NCBI GenBank assembly: GCA_021202465.1
Contig: JAJQCZ010000055.1
Span: 1 to 34,913, forward strand
Length of the DNA: 34,913 nucleotides
Source of the DNA: Lachnospiraceae bacterium
GTDB taxonomy: Bacteria; Bacillota; Clostridia; Lachnospirales; Lachnospiraceae
Reading direction: 5' to 3'
Shown here: in pieces, positions 7,701-15,516 of the stretch
Numbering within the stretch: position 1 is the first letter of the stretch
Layout: every line of letters begins with the position of its first letter
Notes under the pieces: model-generated
What the model saw: only the letters and a program-made list of their open reading frames with translations
What the model was told of the DNA's origin: nothing
Database searches by the model: none
Position numbers and translations under genes: made by a program

Positions 7701-8511
7701 TATTCCCCGTGCGGATTTCGCGGCTGTCCACCTTGAAGATGTCGCCCTCGATGATCACATCGCCAATCTCACCGTCGATCTGTTCGATCGGCAGCGTCTC
7801 TCCCTCAAACTCTCTTCCGAATCCGTCCTCCGGATCCATCATCCGCCCGCGGGGCGGACGCTTCCGGTATTCCTTCTGACGTTCAGCGCGGGCAGCTGCC
7901 GCCTTCTCTCCGGCCCGGGCGTGCTCCCGGGCCTGCGTCGCTTCTTCTACGATGTGATCCACCTGCGCCACCACGACGTCGTCATAGCGGTTCTGAATCA
8001 CCTTTTTATGCTCCCCGAGATGGCAGCGGACCTCCGCCTGATAGCCCAGCCGCTCATTGAGGATCTTCTCCAGCACCCGGCAGAGCTCCTGCGCCCGTGA
8101 ACGGTTGACCAGCGTATCCTCCGCCTCCAGGACGACCCGTTTTCCCTCCTCCACATGGATTTCAGCGCTGCGGTACAGGTTGTAATCAATGAGATGATAG
8201 CCCTTTAATTCCAGCAGGATACTGTCCCGGTACTCGGCCAGCGCCTCCTCCAGCGGCTTGCCGTCCAGATGGTAATGCTCGCGGATCTTCACCGTCACCT
8301 GCTTCCGGGCGAAAAACTGTTTCTTGATGGCTGCCTCCAGGACGTAAATATCCTTCTTGGCCACCAGGCGGCCGCAGTCCGTGTAGATGCGCAGACTGCT
8401 CCGGTCCCGGGGCATGGTGAGGCGCGTCACCCGGATCTCATTCAGAAGATTCATCAGGTGATCCGACGTTTTCAGATCCGGCAGTACCTCCCGCAGCGTT
8501 TTTTCTTCCAT
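4702..8511 (-). CDS. polC: DNA polymerase III alpha subunit, PolC type, lacking the exonuclease domain
   Basis: Replicative polymerase of low-GC Gram-positives, 1269 aa. Order: N-terminal tau-binding type region (about 1-210), OB fold (about 248-335), PHP domain (about 348-570), palm with PDIDLNFS (Asp792, Asp794), a zinc module with Cys734, Cys737, Cys763 and Cys766, then fingers and helix-hairpin-helix C-terminus. The PHP metal ligands look intact: HCH at 353-355, TDH at 385-387, and DVH near 561-563. In B. subtilis PolC (about 1437 aa) a DnaQ-like 3'-5' exonuclease interrupts the PHP domain. Here residue 418 (YLIDD) runs directly into the KLKKERARHVIILAKN continuation, no FDxETTG motif exists, and the protein is shorter by about that domain. 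No frameshift is visible. The start has a modest AAAGGG site. It lies between ispG and csoR in the long operon. Confidence 0.96.
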   Translation of the reverse strand: MEEKTLREVLPDLKTSDHLMNLLNEIRVTRLTMPRDRSSLRIYTDCGRLVAKKDIYVLEAAIKKQFFARKQVTVKIREHYHLDGKPLEEALAEYRDSILLELKGYHLIDYNLYRSAEIHVEEGKRVVLEAEDTLVNRSRAQELCRVLEKILNERLGYQAEVRCHLGEHKKVIQNRYDDVVVAQVDHIVEEATQAREHARAGEKAAAARAERQKEYRKRPPRGRMMDPEDGFGREFEGETLPIEQIDGEIGDVIIEGDIFKVDSREIRTGNTIIMFAVTDKTDSITVKIFATPENKGDILRLVTVGQRVRLKGRAVLDKFDGEVTIGSVVGIRKMEKVSSVRQDLAPVKRVELHCHTKMSDMDGVSDVKDIVKRAIAWGHKAIAITDHGVVQSFVDAMHTAEKADIKIIYGCEGYLIDDTKGESDMEKLKKERARHVIILAKNEVGRVNLYRLVSESHLKYFYKRPRIPKSLLQECREGLIIGSACEAGELFRALVNKESDEEIARLVNFYDYLEIQPIGNNAFMLRDPKYGLSGEEDLRDYNRQIVDLGEQFGKPVVATCDVHFLDPEDEIYRRILMKGQGFADADQQPPLYLHTTEEMLEEFDYLGKEKAMEVVVTNPGKIADCCEPIRPVRPDKCPPVIEGSDRDLRQMCYDKAHSIYGDPLPAIVEERLERELHSIISNGFAVMYIIAQKLVKKSNDDGYLVGSRGSVGSSLVATMSSITEVNPLSPHYVCPNCKYSDFDSPEVKKFAGGAGCDMPDKVCPHCGTLMRKDGFDIPFETFLGFKGDKEPDIDLNFSGEYQSRAHAYTEVIFGKGHTFRAGTIGTLADKTAYGFVLKYYEEKQMAKRRCEIERIAEGCVGVRRSTGQHPGGIIVMPHGENIYSFTPIQHPANDMSTATVTTHFDYHSIDHNLLKLDILGHDDPTMIRRLEDLTGLDAKIFPLDSPEVMSLFQNTEALGITPEDIGGTKLGTLGVPEFGTDFAMQMLIDAKPTCFSDLVRIAGLAHGTDVWLGNAQTLILEGKATIQTAICTRDDIMIYLINMGMDKSLSFNIMEKVRKGKGLTPEWIEAMKAAGVPDWYIESCQKIKYMFPKAHAAAYVMMAWRIAYCKVFYPLAYYAAYFGIRATSFNYEMMCRGKDVLEGHLANYRRNQDNLTEKEKATLRDMRIVQEMFARGYEFVPIDLYRSQAKDFLIVDGKIMPSLCSIDGMGEKAAEAVVAEAKKGKFLSVEDFCQRTKVSKTVAETMVELGLFGDLPRTNQISLFDLELL

Positions 8512-8595
8512 CTCGTTTAACGCCCTTTCGTTCCGGGGCCATCCTCCCCGCAGGACAACGTTCCTCCCTCTGTTTCCCGGGATTCCTTCAGATTC

Positions 8596-9648
8596 TTATT
8601 CGCCCCAGTGATCCAGCTCGTATTTCAGGGCCGGCAGCAGCTCCTCCTCCGGGAGCTTGCGGACGATCTCGCCCTTTTTGATCAGCAGGCCCTCGCCCTT
8701 GCCGCCGGCGATGCCGATGTCCGCCTCCCGGGCCTCCCCGGGGCCGTTGACCACACAACCCATGACAGCCACCCGAATGGGCAGATCGTACCCGGCCGCC
8801 AGCGCCTCTACCTGGTTCGCCAGGCCGATGAGGTCGATGCTGGTCCGCCCGCAGGTCGGGCACGATACAACCTCTATTCCGCCCTGACGCAGCTCCAGCG
8901 CCTGCAGAATCTTTGCCGCCGTCACGACCTCCTGCACCGGATCCCCGGTCAGGGAGACGCGGATGGTATCGCCGATGCCCTGGTGCAGAATCGCACCCAG
9001 GCCCACCGCCGATTTGATCGTGCCGCTGACGACGGTGCCCGCCTCGGTGATGCCCACGTGAAGAGGATGCTCCGTGCGGTCCGCGATCAGCTCGTGCGCC
9101 CGGATGCACATCTTTACATTGGAGGACTTGATACTGATAACCAGGTTGTCATACCCCATGTCCTCGATGAGCCCCACCTTATCCAGGGCGCTCTCCACCA
9201 GCCCCTCCGCCGTCACACCGCCGTATTTCCGTAAAATGTCCTTTTCCAGGGAGCCGCTGTTGACCCCCACCCGGATGGGAATATTCCGTTCCCGCGCGCA
9301 GTCCACCACGGCCCGCACCCGCTCGCGGCTGCCGATGTTGCCGGGATTGATGCGGATCTTATCCGCACCGTGCTCAATGGCCGCGATTGCCAGCCGGTAA
9401 TCGAAATGGACATCCGCCACCAGGGGAATATGAATCTGTTTTTTAATCTCTGTGAAGGCCTCCGACGCCTCCGGCGTGGGGACCGTGGAGCGGATGATCT
9501 CGCAGCCCGCCGCCTCCAGCTCCCGGATCTGGCGCACCGTGGCAGCCACATCCTCCGTCTTCGTATTGGTCATAGACTGAATGCGGATGGGGTTCTCCCC
9601 GCCGATGACCACATCGCCAATGCGCACTTCGCGCGTCCTTCTTCTCAT
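8596..9648 (-). CDS. ispG: 4-hydroxy-3-methylbut-2-en-1-yl diphosphate synthase
   Basis: A 350-aa iron-sulfur enzyme (GcpE) of the MEP isoprenoid pathway. It converts 2-C-methyl-erythritol 2,4-cyclodiphosphate to HMBPP using reduced ferredoxin or flavodoxin. The TIM-barrel part includes the IRSTVPTPEAS and ADVHFDYRLA segments. The C-terminal part holds the cluster ligands in SCPTCGR and AVMGCVVNGPGEA (three Cys and the Glu of GPGE). Start MRRRTREV is chosen because AGGAGG lies 9 bases upstream; 11 extra in-frame residues have no such site and would run into rseP. With dxr and uppS in the same cluster it supplies precursors for the undecaprenyl carrier. Confidence 0.96.
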   Translation of the reverse strand: MRRRTREVRIGDVVIGGENPIRIQSMTNTKTEDVAATVRQIRELEAAGCEIIRSTVPTPEASEAFTEIKKQIHIPLVADVHFDYRLAIAAIEHGADKIRINPGNIGSRERVRAVVDCARERNIPIRVGVNSGSLEKDILRKYGGVTAEGLVESALDKVGLIEDMGYDNLVISIKSSNVKMCIRAHELIADRTEHPLHVGITEAGTVVSGTIKSAVGLGAILHQGIGDTIRVSLTGDPVQEVVTAAKILQALELRQGGIEVVSCPTCGRTSIDLIGLANQVEALAAGYDLPIRVAVMGCVVNGPGEAREADIGIAGGKGEGLLIKKGEIVRKLPEEELLPALKYELDHWGE

Positions 9649-9677
9649 CTGTGCAAACCTCCTGTGACCCTGGTGCA

Positions 9678-10967
9678 TCACGTAAATATTTTTACGATAT
9701 CGTTGAACATGACGAAGACCATGAAGACCATCAGCAGCACGAAGCCCGCCGTGTGCACCATGCCCTCCTTCTCCGGCGGGATGGGCTTGCGGCGGATAGC
9801 CTCGATGATCAGGAACAGCAGCCGTCCTCCGTCCAGCGCCGGGATGGGCAGCAGGTTCAGCACACCCAGGTTAACCGAGAGCAGAATCGCCATGTTAATC
9901 AGATTCATGACCACATAGAAGAGCCCGTCGGAGCTGCTGGATTCCACGGTCGTACTGATGGCCGAGACGATGCCCACCGGCCCGGAGACCTCCGAAACGC
10001 TGACGCCGCCGGTCACCAGCAGCCGCAGGGAAAGAAGCGTATAGCGCATCCAGTAGCCGACCTCCTGGAAGGCACATTTTATAATCCCCGGGATCGATGT
10101 CTTCACGCGCAGATAGGAGGCTGCAAAGCCCAGGCTCTCCGTCTCATAATACACCGGTGTCAGCGTCGTCTCCGTCGTCACGCCGTCCCGCTCATAGGTC
10201 AGCGTGATCTCGCTGCCGTCAGCAGGATTCTCAGTGAAATATTCCTGAATCTCCTCCCCGGTGGCGATGGCGGTCCCGTCGATGGAGGTAATCACATCTC
10301 CCTCCTGCAGACCTGCCTCCGCCGCCGGCGTTCCCTCAGTGATCTCGCTGAGCACCGCCTCCGACTCATCGGCGTAATAGGTAATGCCCAGGCGGTAGGT
10401 CGTGTAGGTGGAATCATAGGTCACCGTATAGGTCTCGCCGTCCCGCACATATTCCACGGTCACATCACTGCCGTCCAGCGGATCCGAGAGCAGAAGCAGC
10501 TCGATGTCCCGCCCCATGGTAATCCGATGACCGTTGATGGAGGTGATCACATCCCCGGTCTGAATCCCCGCCGTATCGGCCCCATAGCCGGAATACACGC
10601 TGTACACCTGCGCCGGATTGCTGCCCGCACAGGCAATAATGATGATGGACAAAATGAACGCGCTGATGAGATTAAAGAGCGGTCCGCCGGCCACCACGAG
10701 GATACGGGCCCAGACCGATTTATTATTGAAGGAATTTTCTGCGTCGTCGTCCGAATCCTCTCCCACCATCATGCAGGAGCCGCCGAAGGGAATCCATTTC
10801 AGCGAATACAGCGTCTCGCCGATCTGACGGCTGACGATCCGCGGCCCCATGCCGATGGAAAATTCAATGACGCCGATCCCTGCCTTCTTGGCAAAGAGAA
10901 AATGTCCCAGCTCATGGGTCAGGATCAGAAAACTGAACACCAGTATGGCGATGATGATACTAAGCAA
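9678..10967 (-). CDS. rseP: RIP metalloprotease RseP (site-2 protease)
   Basis: A 429-aa intramembrane zinc protease. The first transmembrane segment carries HELGH (18-22). Two PDZ domains follow (roughly 110-190 and 200-275; note EGTPAAEAGLQEGDVITSIDG), then NLLPIPALDGGRL with the third zinc ligand Asp, and a last membrane helix. It cleaves membrane-bound anti-sigma factors, signal peptides or pheromone precursors. Two PDZ domains are usual for the E. coli-type protein, while many Firmicutes have one. Translation most likely starts at TTG: GGAGG is 7 bases from the TTG at 10967 and only 1 base from an earlier in-frame TTG. It sits between dxr and ispG, as in many Clostridia. Confidence 0.95.
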   Translation of the reverse strand: MLSIIIAILVFSFLILTHELGHFLFAKKAGIGVIEFSIGMGPRIVSRQIGETLYSLKWIPFGGSCMMVGEDSDDDAENSFNNKSVWARILVVAGGPLFNLISAFILSIIIIACAGSNPAQVYSVYSGYGADTAGIQTGDVITSINGHRITMGRDIELLLLSDPLDGSDVTVEYVRDGETYTVTYDSTYTTYRLGITYYADESEAVLSEITEGTPAAEAGLQEGDVITSIDGTAIATGEEIQEYFTENPADGSEITLTYERDGVTTETTLTPVYYETESLGFAASYLRVKTSIPGIIKCAFQEVGYWMRYTLLSLRLLVTGGVSVSEVSGPVGIVSAISTTVESSSSDGLFYVVMNLINMAILLSVNLGVLNLLPIPALDGGRLLFLIIEAIRRKPIPPEKEGMVHTAGFVLLMVFMVFVMFNDIVKIFT

Positions 10968-11146
10968 TGTCAAACCTCCGTGTTTCTGTCACAATAACCA
11001 ATCCGGGTACGTACCAAAGCCCTCACCCGCTTCACGATTTCGAATCTTCCGTGTCCCGCTTTGATATGCACAGGAGTGCGTAAGGTATTTTTCGGCTGAC
11101 GCCGGACGCGCCCCTCGCGGCGAATATGAAATGAAAAAGCCGCCTC

Positions 11147-12292
11147 CTACCCGATCAGACTATCCAGGTACTCGTCGGTCTCCCGCTCCGCCCCGAGGAT
11201 TTCCTCCACGTTCGGATGCTCCACCACCCGGTGGTGCTCCATGGCCGCCTGAATGCAATCCGTGATCTCAAGATAACGCAGCTTCCGCTCCAGGAAACGG
11301 GCCACCGCCCATTCATTGGCCGCATTGAACACCGTGGGCAGAGAACCGCCCCGCCGTCCGGCGCGGAGAGCCAGATTCAGTCCGGGGAAATTCTTCCGGT
11401 CCGGCGCCTCAAAGGTAATCTGTCCCAGCGCCGCGAAATCCAGCCGCTCCCCGGCCAGAGGCCGCCGGTCCGGATAATACAGCGCATACTGAATCGGAAG
11501 CTTCATATCCGGCGTCCCCAGCTGCGCCAGGATCGCCCCGTCCTCGAATTCCACCATCGAATGAATCACGCTCTGCGGCTGCACGACCACCTCGACCTGA
11601 TCCAGAGCGACGTCAAACAGCCAGCGGGCCTCCATGACCTCCAGCCCCTTGTTCACCAGGGTGGAGGAATCGATGGTGATCTTCCTGCCCATCGACCAGT
11701 TGGGATGCTTCAGGGCATCCTCCACCTGAATATTCCGCAGCTCCTCGCGCGTCCGCCCCCGAAAAGGGCCGCCGGAGGCCGTCAGCAGGATGCGGCTCAC
11801 CGCATTCTGCCGGTTTCCGTGCAGACACTGAAAGATCGCCGAATGCTCGCTGTCCACGGGAAGAATCTGTACACCGCACTCCCGGGCCAGAGGCATGATC
11901 AGGTGCCCCGCCGTCACCAGCGTTTCCTTGTTAGCCAGAGCGATGTCCTTTCCCGCCCGCATGGCAGCGATCGTTGGGCGAATCCCGACCATCCCCACCA
12001 CGGCCGTCACCGCAATGTCCGCCTCCGGTTCCACAGCCATCTCAAGAAGACCGTCCATCCCGGACAGAACCCGCACCGGGAGATCTGCCACCCGCACGCG
12101 CAGGTCGCGGGCCGCCTCCTCCGTCCACATACAGGCGAGCTTCGGCCGGAATTCACGGATCTGTGCCTCCATCTGCTCCACCCGGGAGCCGGCCGCCAGC
12201 GCCGTCACCTGAAAATCTCCATTGGCCCGCACCACTTCGAGCGTCTGCGTACCGATGGAACCGGTGGAACCGAAAATCGATAATTTCCTCAT
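11147..12292 (-). CDS. dxr: 1-deoxy-D-xylulose 5-phosphate reductoisomerase
   Basis: A 381-aa enzyme for the first committed MEP-pathway step, DXP to MEP with NADPH and a divalent metal. The Rossmann motif GSTGSIG is at 8-14. The metal-binding Asp147 and Glu149 lie in PVDSEHSAIFQ, and the third acidic ligand is in VNKGLEVMEA. The flexible loop HPNWSMG and the C-terminal helical domain are complete. The start at MRKLSIFG has GGGAG 6 bases upstream; 33 additional in-frame residues upstream look non-coding. It lies between cdsA and rseP. About 179 bases follow before rseP, with no terminator. Confidence 0.96.
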   Translation of the reverse strand: MRKLSIFGSTGSIGTQTLEVVRANGDFQVTALAAGSRVEQMEAQIREFRPKLACMWTEEAARDLRVRVADLPVRVLSGMDGLLEMAVEPEADIAVTAVVGMVGIRPTIAAMRAGKDIALANKETLVTAGHLIMPLARECGVQILPVDSEHSAIFQCLHGNRQNAVSRILLTASGGPFRGRTREELRNIQVEDALKHPNWSMGRKITIDSSTLVNKGLEVMEARWLFDVALDQVEVVVQPQSVIHSMVEFEDGAILAQLGTPDMKLPIQYALYYPDRRPLAGERLDFAALGQITFEAPDRKNFPGLNLALRAGRRGGSLPTVFNAANEWAVARFLERKLRYLEITDCIQAAMEHHRVVEHPNVEEILGAERETDEYLDSLIG

Positions 12293-12387
12293 GATTGTCT
12301 CCCTTCCAGAGCCCTCTGACAGGCAGCCGGAATATTCCTGTCGTCCTTTACCCAATGATGCCGGGGACGAAAGCATTTTCCCCCGGA

Positions 12388-13200
12388 TCATCCCACCTGC
12401 TGCAGCAGAAGAATCAGGTAGTACACCAGCGGCGCCGTAATGATCACACTGTCAAAGCGGTCCAGAATTCCTCCATGCCCGGGAATCAGCGTCCCGTAAT
12501 CCTTGATCTCATAATTTCTCTTAATGGCCGAGGCCGTCAGATCGCCCACCATGGAGATCGCGCCTCCGACCACGCCGATGATGCCCAGCATCCACACCGG
12601 ATGCGCAAAGACCGTCAGATGCTCCCGGAATACCAGCGCGAAAATCACGCCCAGCAGCCCGGCTCCCGCCAGACCGCCGATGCCCCCCTCGACCGATTTC
12701 TTGGGACTCAGCACCGGAGTCATCTTGTGTTTTCCGAAGAGCATTCCCACGCAGTAGGCGCAGGTATCACACCCCCAGGAGCTGATGAAGACCAGCCACA
12801 CCAGAAAGATGCCGTCCGGCATCATCACACGAATCTTATACAGATAGGAGATCATCACCGCCACATAGAAGACGCCGAAGAACGCCATCAGCACCTGCTC
12901 TGTCCTATACCGCGGATAGGTCACCACATAGACCGCCATCAGCGCCATCAGGAAGAACACCAGCGGCCCCAGACTCCAGCCGCCCAGTCCCAGGCCAACC
13001 AGCACATAATAGATACAGGCCGCCGCATAGGAGACGACGCCCAGGATGCTCTTCTCGAAACCCAGGATGCGGTAGAGCTCCCACATGCCGATCAGGGAGA
13101 TCACCAGAGTTCCCGCGAAAAGCACCGGGCCGCCCGCCACCAGAAGAACAATGGCGACCACCATGATAATCACACTGCTGCGCAGACGCACCCAAAACAT
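12388..13200 (-). CDS. cdsA: Phosphatidate cytidylyltransferase (CDP-diglyceride synthase)
   Basis: A 270-aa polytopic membrane enzyme with about eight hydrophobic segments. It makes CDP-diacylglycerol from CTP and phosphatidate for phospholipid synthesis. The CDS signature is at the C-terminal third, SAIKRNYEIKDYGTLIPGHG followed by GILDRFDS, with the metal-binding acidic residues. Ser-Pro-Lys-Lys-Ser-Val-Glu-Gly-Gly, also conserved, precedes it. The start is 3 bases after the uppS stop, with GGAGGG upstream, showing tight co-transcription. Confidence 0.95.
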   Translation of the reverse strand: MFWVRLRSSVIIMVVAIVLLVAGGPVLFAGTLVISLIGMWELYRILGFEKSILGVVSYAAACIYYVLVGLGLGGWSLGPLVFFLMALMAVYVVTYPRYRTEQVLMAFFGVFYVAVMISYLYKIRVMMPDGIFLVWLVFISSWGCDTCAYCVGMLFGKHKMTPVLSPKKSVEGGIGGLAGAGLLGVIFALVFREHLTVFAHPVWMLGIIGVVGGAISMVGDLTASAIKRNYEIKDYGTLIPGHGGILDRFDSVIITAPLVYYLILLLQQVG

Positions 13201-13203
13201 CTC

Positions 13204-13923
13204 TTACCGCCCTCCGAATCTTCTGTCTCTCTGATTGTATGCCCGGATTGCTGCGATCAAATCCTCTCTGTGAAAATCCGGCCAGTACACATCGGTAAAA
13301 TACAGCTCCGCATAAGCCAGCTGCCACAGCAGATAATTGGAGAGCCTCTGCTCCCCGCTGGTGCGGATCATCAGATCCGGATCCGGCATCCCCGCCGTAT
13401 CCAGGTAGGAAGCGATCGTCTCCTCGGTGACAGCATTGGGATCCAGCGTTCCCTCCGCCGCATCCCGGGCCAGCCGCCGCATTCCTCGGGTGATCTCATC
13501 GCGGCTGCCGTAATTAAGCGCCAACACGAAGGTCATCCCCCGGTTATTCTTTGTCACATCCTCCAGCATATTCAGGCCTTCGATCAGATCCTGATCAAAA
13601 CGGCTCCTCTCGCCGATCATCCGCACGCGGACGTCGTTGGCCATGGCCACGTCGCGCAGCCGCCCGATGTAATACCGGAACAGCTGCATCAGCGCTCCGA
13701 CCTCCTCCGCCGAACGCTTCCAGTTCTCCGTTGAGAACCCGTAAATTGTAAAATACTCAATACCAAGACGCGCCGCATCCTCGACGATCTGTTCAAGATT
13801 CTCACAGCCCGCCTTGTGCCCCATCTTCCGGGGAAGATGATGCGCCTTCGCCCAGCGTCCGTTTCCGTCCAGAATCACCGCCACATGGCGGGGGATCCTC
13901 AGTTCCTGCTCTCCCTGCTCCAT
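13204..13923 (-). CDS. uppS: Isoprenyl transferase (undecaprenyl diphosphate synthase)
   Basis: A 239-aa cis-prenyltransferase that elongates farnesyl diphosphate with IPP to the C55 lipid carrier for peptidoglycan. Conserved motifs are HVAVILDGNGRWA (catalytic Asp19), GHKAGCENL, YGFSTENWKR, ALNYGSRDEI and DLMIRTSGEQRLSNYLLWQLAYAE shortened at both ends; the last holds the IPP-binding Arg and Ser residues. The start is supported by AGGGAG close upstream. It begins a tight block with cdsA, but a stem-loop lies between it and frr, so expression may differ from pyrH-frr. Confidence 0.96.
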   Translation of the reverse strand: MEQGEQELRIPRHVAVILDGNGRWAKAHHLPRKMGHKAGCENLEQIVEDAARLGIEYFTIYGFSTENWKRSAEEVGALMQLFRYYIGRLRDVAMANDVRVRMIGERSRFDQDLIEGLNMLEDVTKNNRGMTFVLALNYGSRDEITRGMRRLARDAAEGTLDPNAVTEETIASYLDTAGMPDPDLMIRTSGEQRLSNYLLWQLAYAELYFTDVYWPDFHREDLIAAIRAYNQRDRRFGGR

Positions 13924-13994
13924 ATCTCTCTCCCTTATATCCTGTGATCACAGCGAATCCCCTCAGAGGACGCACCGCACAGATCTGTCATGTG

Positions 13995-14020
13995 AAAAGG
14001 GGCAGGTCATTTCCTGCCCC
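13995..14020 (-). terminator. Stem-loop with short U-tract between frr and uppS
   Basis: On the minus strand GGGGCAGG and CCTGCCCC (8 bp) enclose a 6-base loop, then TTTTC. The stem is strong but the U-tract is only four bases, so partial termination is likely. No convincing promoter is seen between it and uppS. Confidence 0.65.
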
Positions 14021-14081
14021 CTGTGCGGTTCCGATGTGCAGAAAAATTTCACGGCAATTTTCCTGTCTGCCCCCTCATCCG

Positions 14082-14636
14082 TTAAACCGTCATAATCTCC
14101 TTCGTCTTGGCTTCGGTCTCTTTGTCCACCCGGGTGCTGAACTTATCCGTCAGCTTCTGGATATCTGTCTCCGCCTTCTTCGCATCGTCCTCGGTGAAAT
14201 CGCCGGCCTTCTCGGCCTTCTTGATCTTGTCGTTGGCATCGCGGCGGATATTCCGCAGGGCGACCTTGGCCGCCTCGCCCTTCTTCTTCACGTCCTTGGC
14301 CAGGGATTTCCGGCGCTCCTCTGTCAGCTCCGGGAACACCAGACGGATGATATTTCCGTCATTATTAGGATGGATTCCCAGATCGGAGGTATTAATCGCC
14401 TTCTCAATGGCTTTGATCAGCGTGCGGTCCCAGGGCTGGATCTGCAGGATCCGTGCCTCCGGCACCGAAATGTTAGCCACCTGCTGCAGCGGCGTCGGCG
14501 AGCCATAATACTCTACGGTAATCTTGTTCAGCACCGCCGGATTAGCGCGCCCCGCGCGGATGGCGGAGAACTCCTCCTGCAGGTTATCCAGCGTCTTCTC
14601 CATCTTTTCCTCAAAAATCTTCAACGATTCATCCAT
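14082..14636 (-). CDS. frr: Ribosome recycling factor
   Basis: A 184-aa factor that, with EF-G, splits post-termination ribosomes. Full length for the family. Conserved segments are FSAIRAGRANPAVLN, VEYYGSPTPLQQVANI, the PWDR motif and the HPNNDGNIIRLVFPELTEERR region. The long-helix C-terminus is rich in Lys and Glu as expected. GGAGGAGG lies 10 bases before the ATG. It follows pyrH, the order conserved in most bacteria. Confidence 0.97.
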   Translation of the reverse strand: MDESLKIFEEKMEKTLDNLQEEFSAIRAGRANPAVLNKITVEYYGSPTPLQQVANISVPEARILQIQPWDRTLIKAIEKAINTSDLGIHPNNDGNIIRLVFPELTEERRKSLAKDVKKKGEAAKVALRNIRRDANDKIKKAEKAGDFTEDDAKKAETDIQKLTDKFSTRVDKETEAKTKEIMTV

Positions 14637-14714
14637 TGTATGCTTGCCTCCTCCTTATTATTGGCCGAATGGCCATCATGGATCCCCTTGGGGGACCTCC
14701 TTATAAATCCTTTT

Positions 14715-15419
14715 TTATACGGTCACTCTCGTGCCGGTGATGTGTCCCAGCATCGCTTCCTGGATGCTGTTCTCGCCCTCCAGACCGAACACCGCCATCG
14801 GCATCCGGTTTTCCATGCAGAGAATCGACGCGGCCAGATCCATCACGCCCAGCTTCTGCGCCACGACCTCCTCGATGGAAATCGTATCATACTTCTTCGC
14901 GGCAGGGTTCAGCTTGGGATCGCTGTCATAGATCCCGTCCACGGCCTTGGCCAGAAGAATCTCATCGGCCTCCATCTCGATGGCCCGCAGCGCCACGCCC
15001 GTATCCGTGGAAAAATACGGATGTCCCGTGCCGCCGCCGAAAAAGACGACCTTGCCGGCCGCCAGCGCCGCCGCGGCCTCATCCTTCGAGAAGAGCTTCG
15101 TCATCGCGCCACAGGTGAAGGCTGTAAATACCTCCGTCTCCATCCCGGCGGAACGGAAGATCTCCGATACATAGAGACAGTTCATCACCGTGGCCAGCAT
15201 GCCAATCTGATCTGCCTTGACCCGGTCGATGGCGTCACTGCTGCGTCCGCGCCAGAAATTACCGCCGCCGATGACGATGGCGACCTCCACGCCCTGATCG
15301 ACAGACCGCTTTACCTGTGCCGCCACGCTCTTCACCGTCGCCTCATCGAAGCCGGTCTTCTTCTCACCCGCCAGAGCCTCCCCGCTGAGCTTCAGCAGGA
15401 CGCGTCTTCTCTTCTCCAT
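14715..15419 (-). CDS. pyrH: UMP kinase
   Basis: A 234-aa amino-acid-kinase-fold enzyme that phosphorylates UMP to UDP with ATP, an essential pyrimidine step. Visible are LLKLSGEAL, IVIGGGNFWRGR, the FFGGGTGHPYFSTDT loop and DGIYDSDPKLNP. Length is normal. An AGGAGAG site precedes the ATG. It is first in the long operon and has a good promoter. rpsB and tsf, its usual upstream neighbours, are absent; the PHP-domain gene is there instead. Confidence 0.97.
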   Translation of the reverse strand: MEKRRRVLLKLSGEALAGEKKTGFDEATVKSVAAQVKRSVDQGVEVAIVIGGGNFWRGRSSDAIDRVKADQIGMLATVMNCLYVSEIFRSAGMETEVFTAFTCGAMTKLFSKDEAAAALAAGKVVFFGGGTGHPYFSTDTGVALRAIEMEADEILLAKAVDGIYDSDPKLNPAAKKYDTISIEEVVAQKLGVMDLAASILCMENRMPMAVFGLEGENSIQEAMLGHITGTRVTV

Positions 15420-15460
15420 AAGACTCTCCTATCCTGACTTTAGTCCCCTTGTTTCATCAT

Positions 15461-15489
15461 ATTGTAACACATCGAAAAATCGTTGTCTA
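15461..15489 (-). promoter_or_regulatory. Promoter of the pyrH operon
   Basis: Minus strand TAGACA, 17-bp spacer, TACAAT, about 40 bases before pyrH. It lies in the 97-base gap after the PHP gene and would drive pyrH-frr and, by read-through, the following cluster. Confidence 0.8.
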
Positions 15490-15516
15490 GGTCGACTTGC
15501 CCGCTCCACAGTTCTT

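Noticed and set aside
8552-8560. AACGTT motif between ispG and polC as a third LacI operator
   Set aside because: It has a single core without the paired palindromic arms, within an operon, and is expected by chance.
10968-11146. Possible small gene in the 179-base gap between dxr and rseP
   Set aside because: A frame starting at a GTG is open but has no ribosome binding site and runs into the rseP start. I see no support for it.
9651-13734. Several 350-480-codon plus-strand frames across rseP, dxr, cdsA and uppS
   Set aside because: Each is antisense to a clearly identified enzyme and shows no family motifs or ribosome binding sites.
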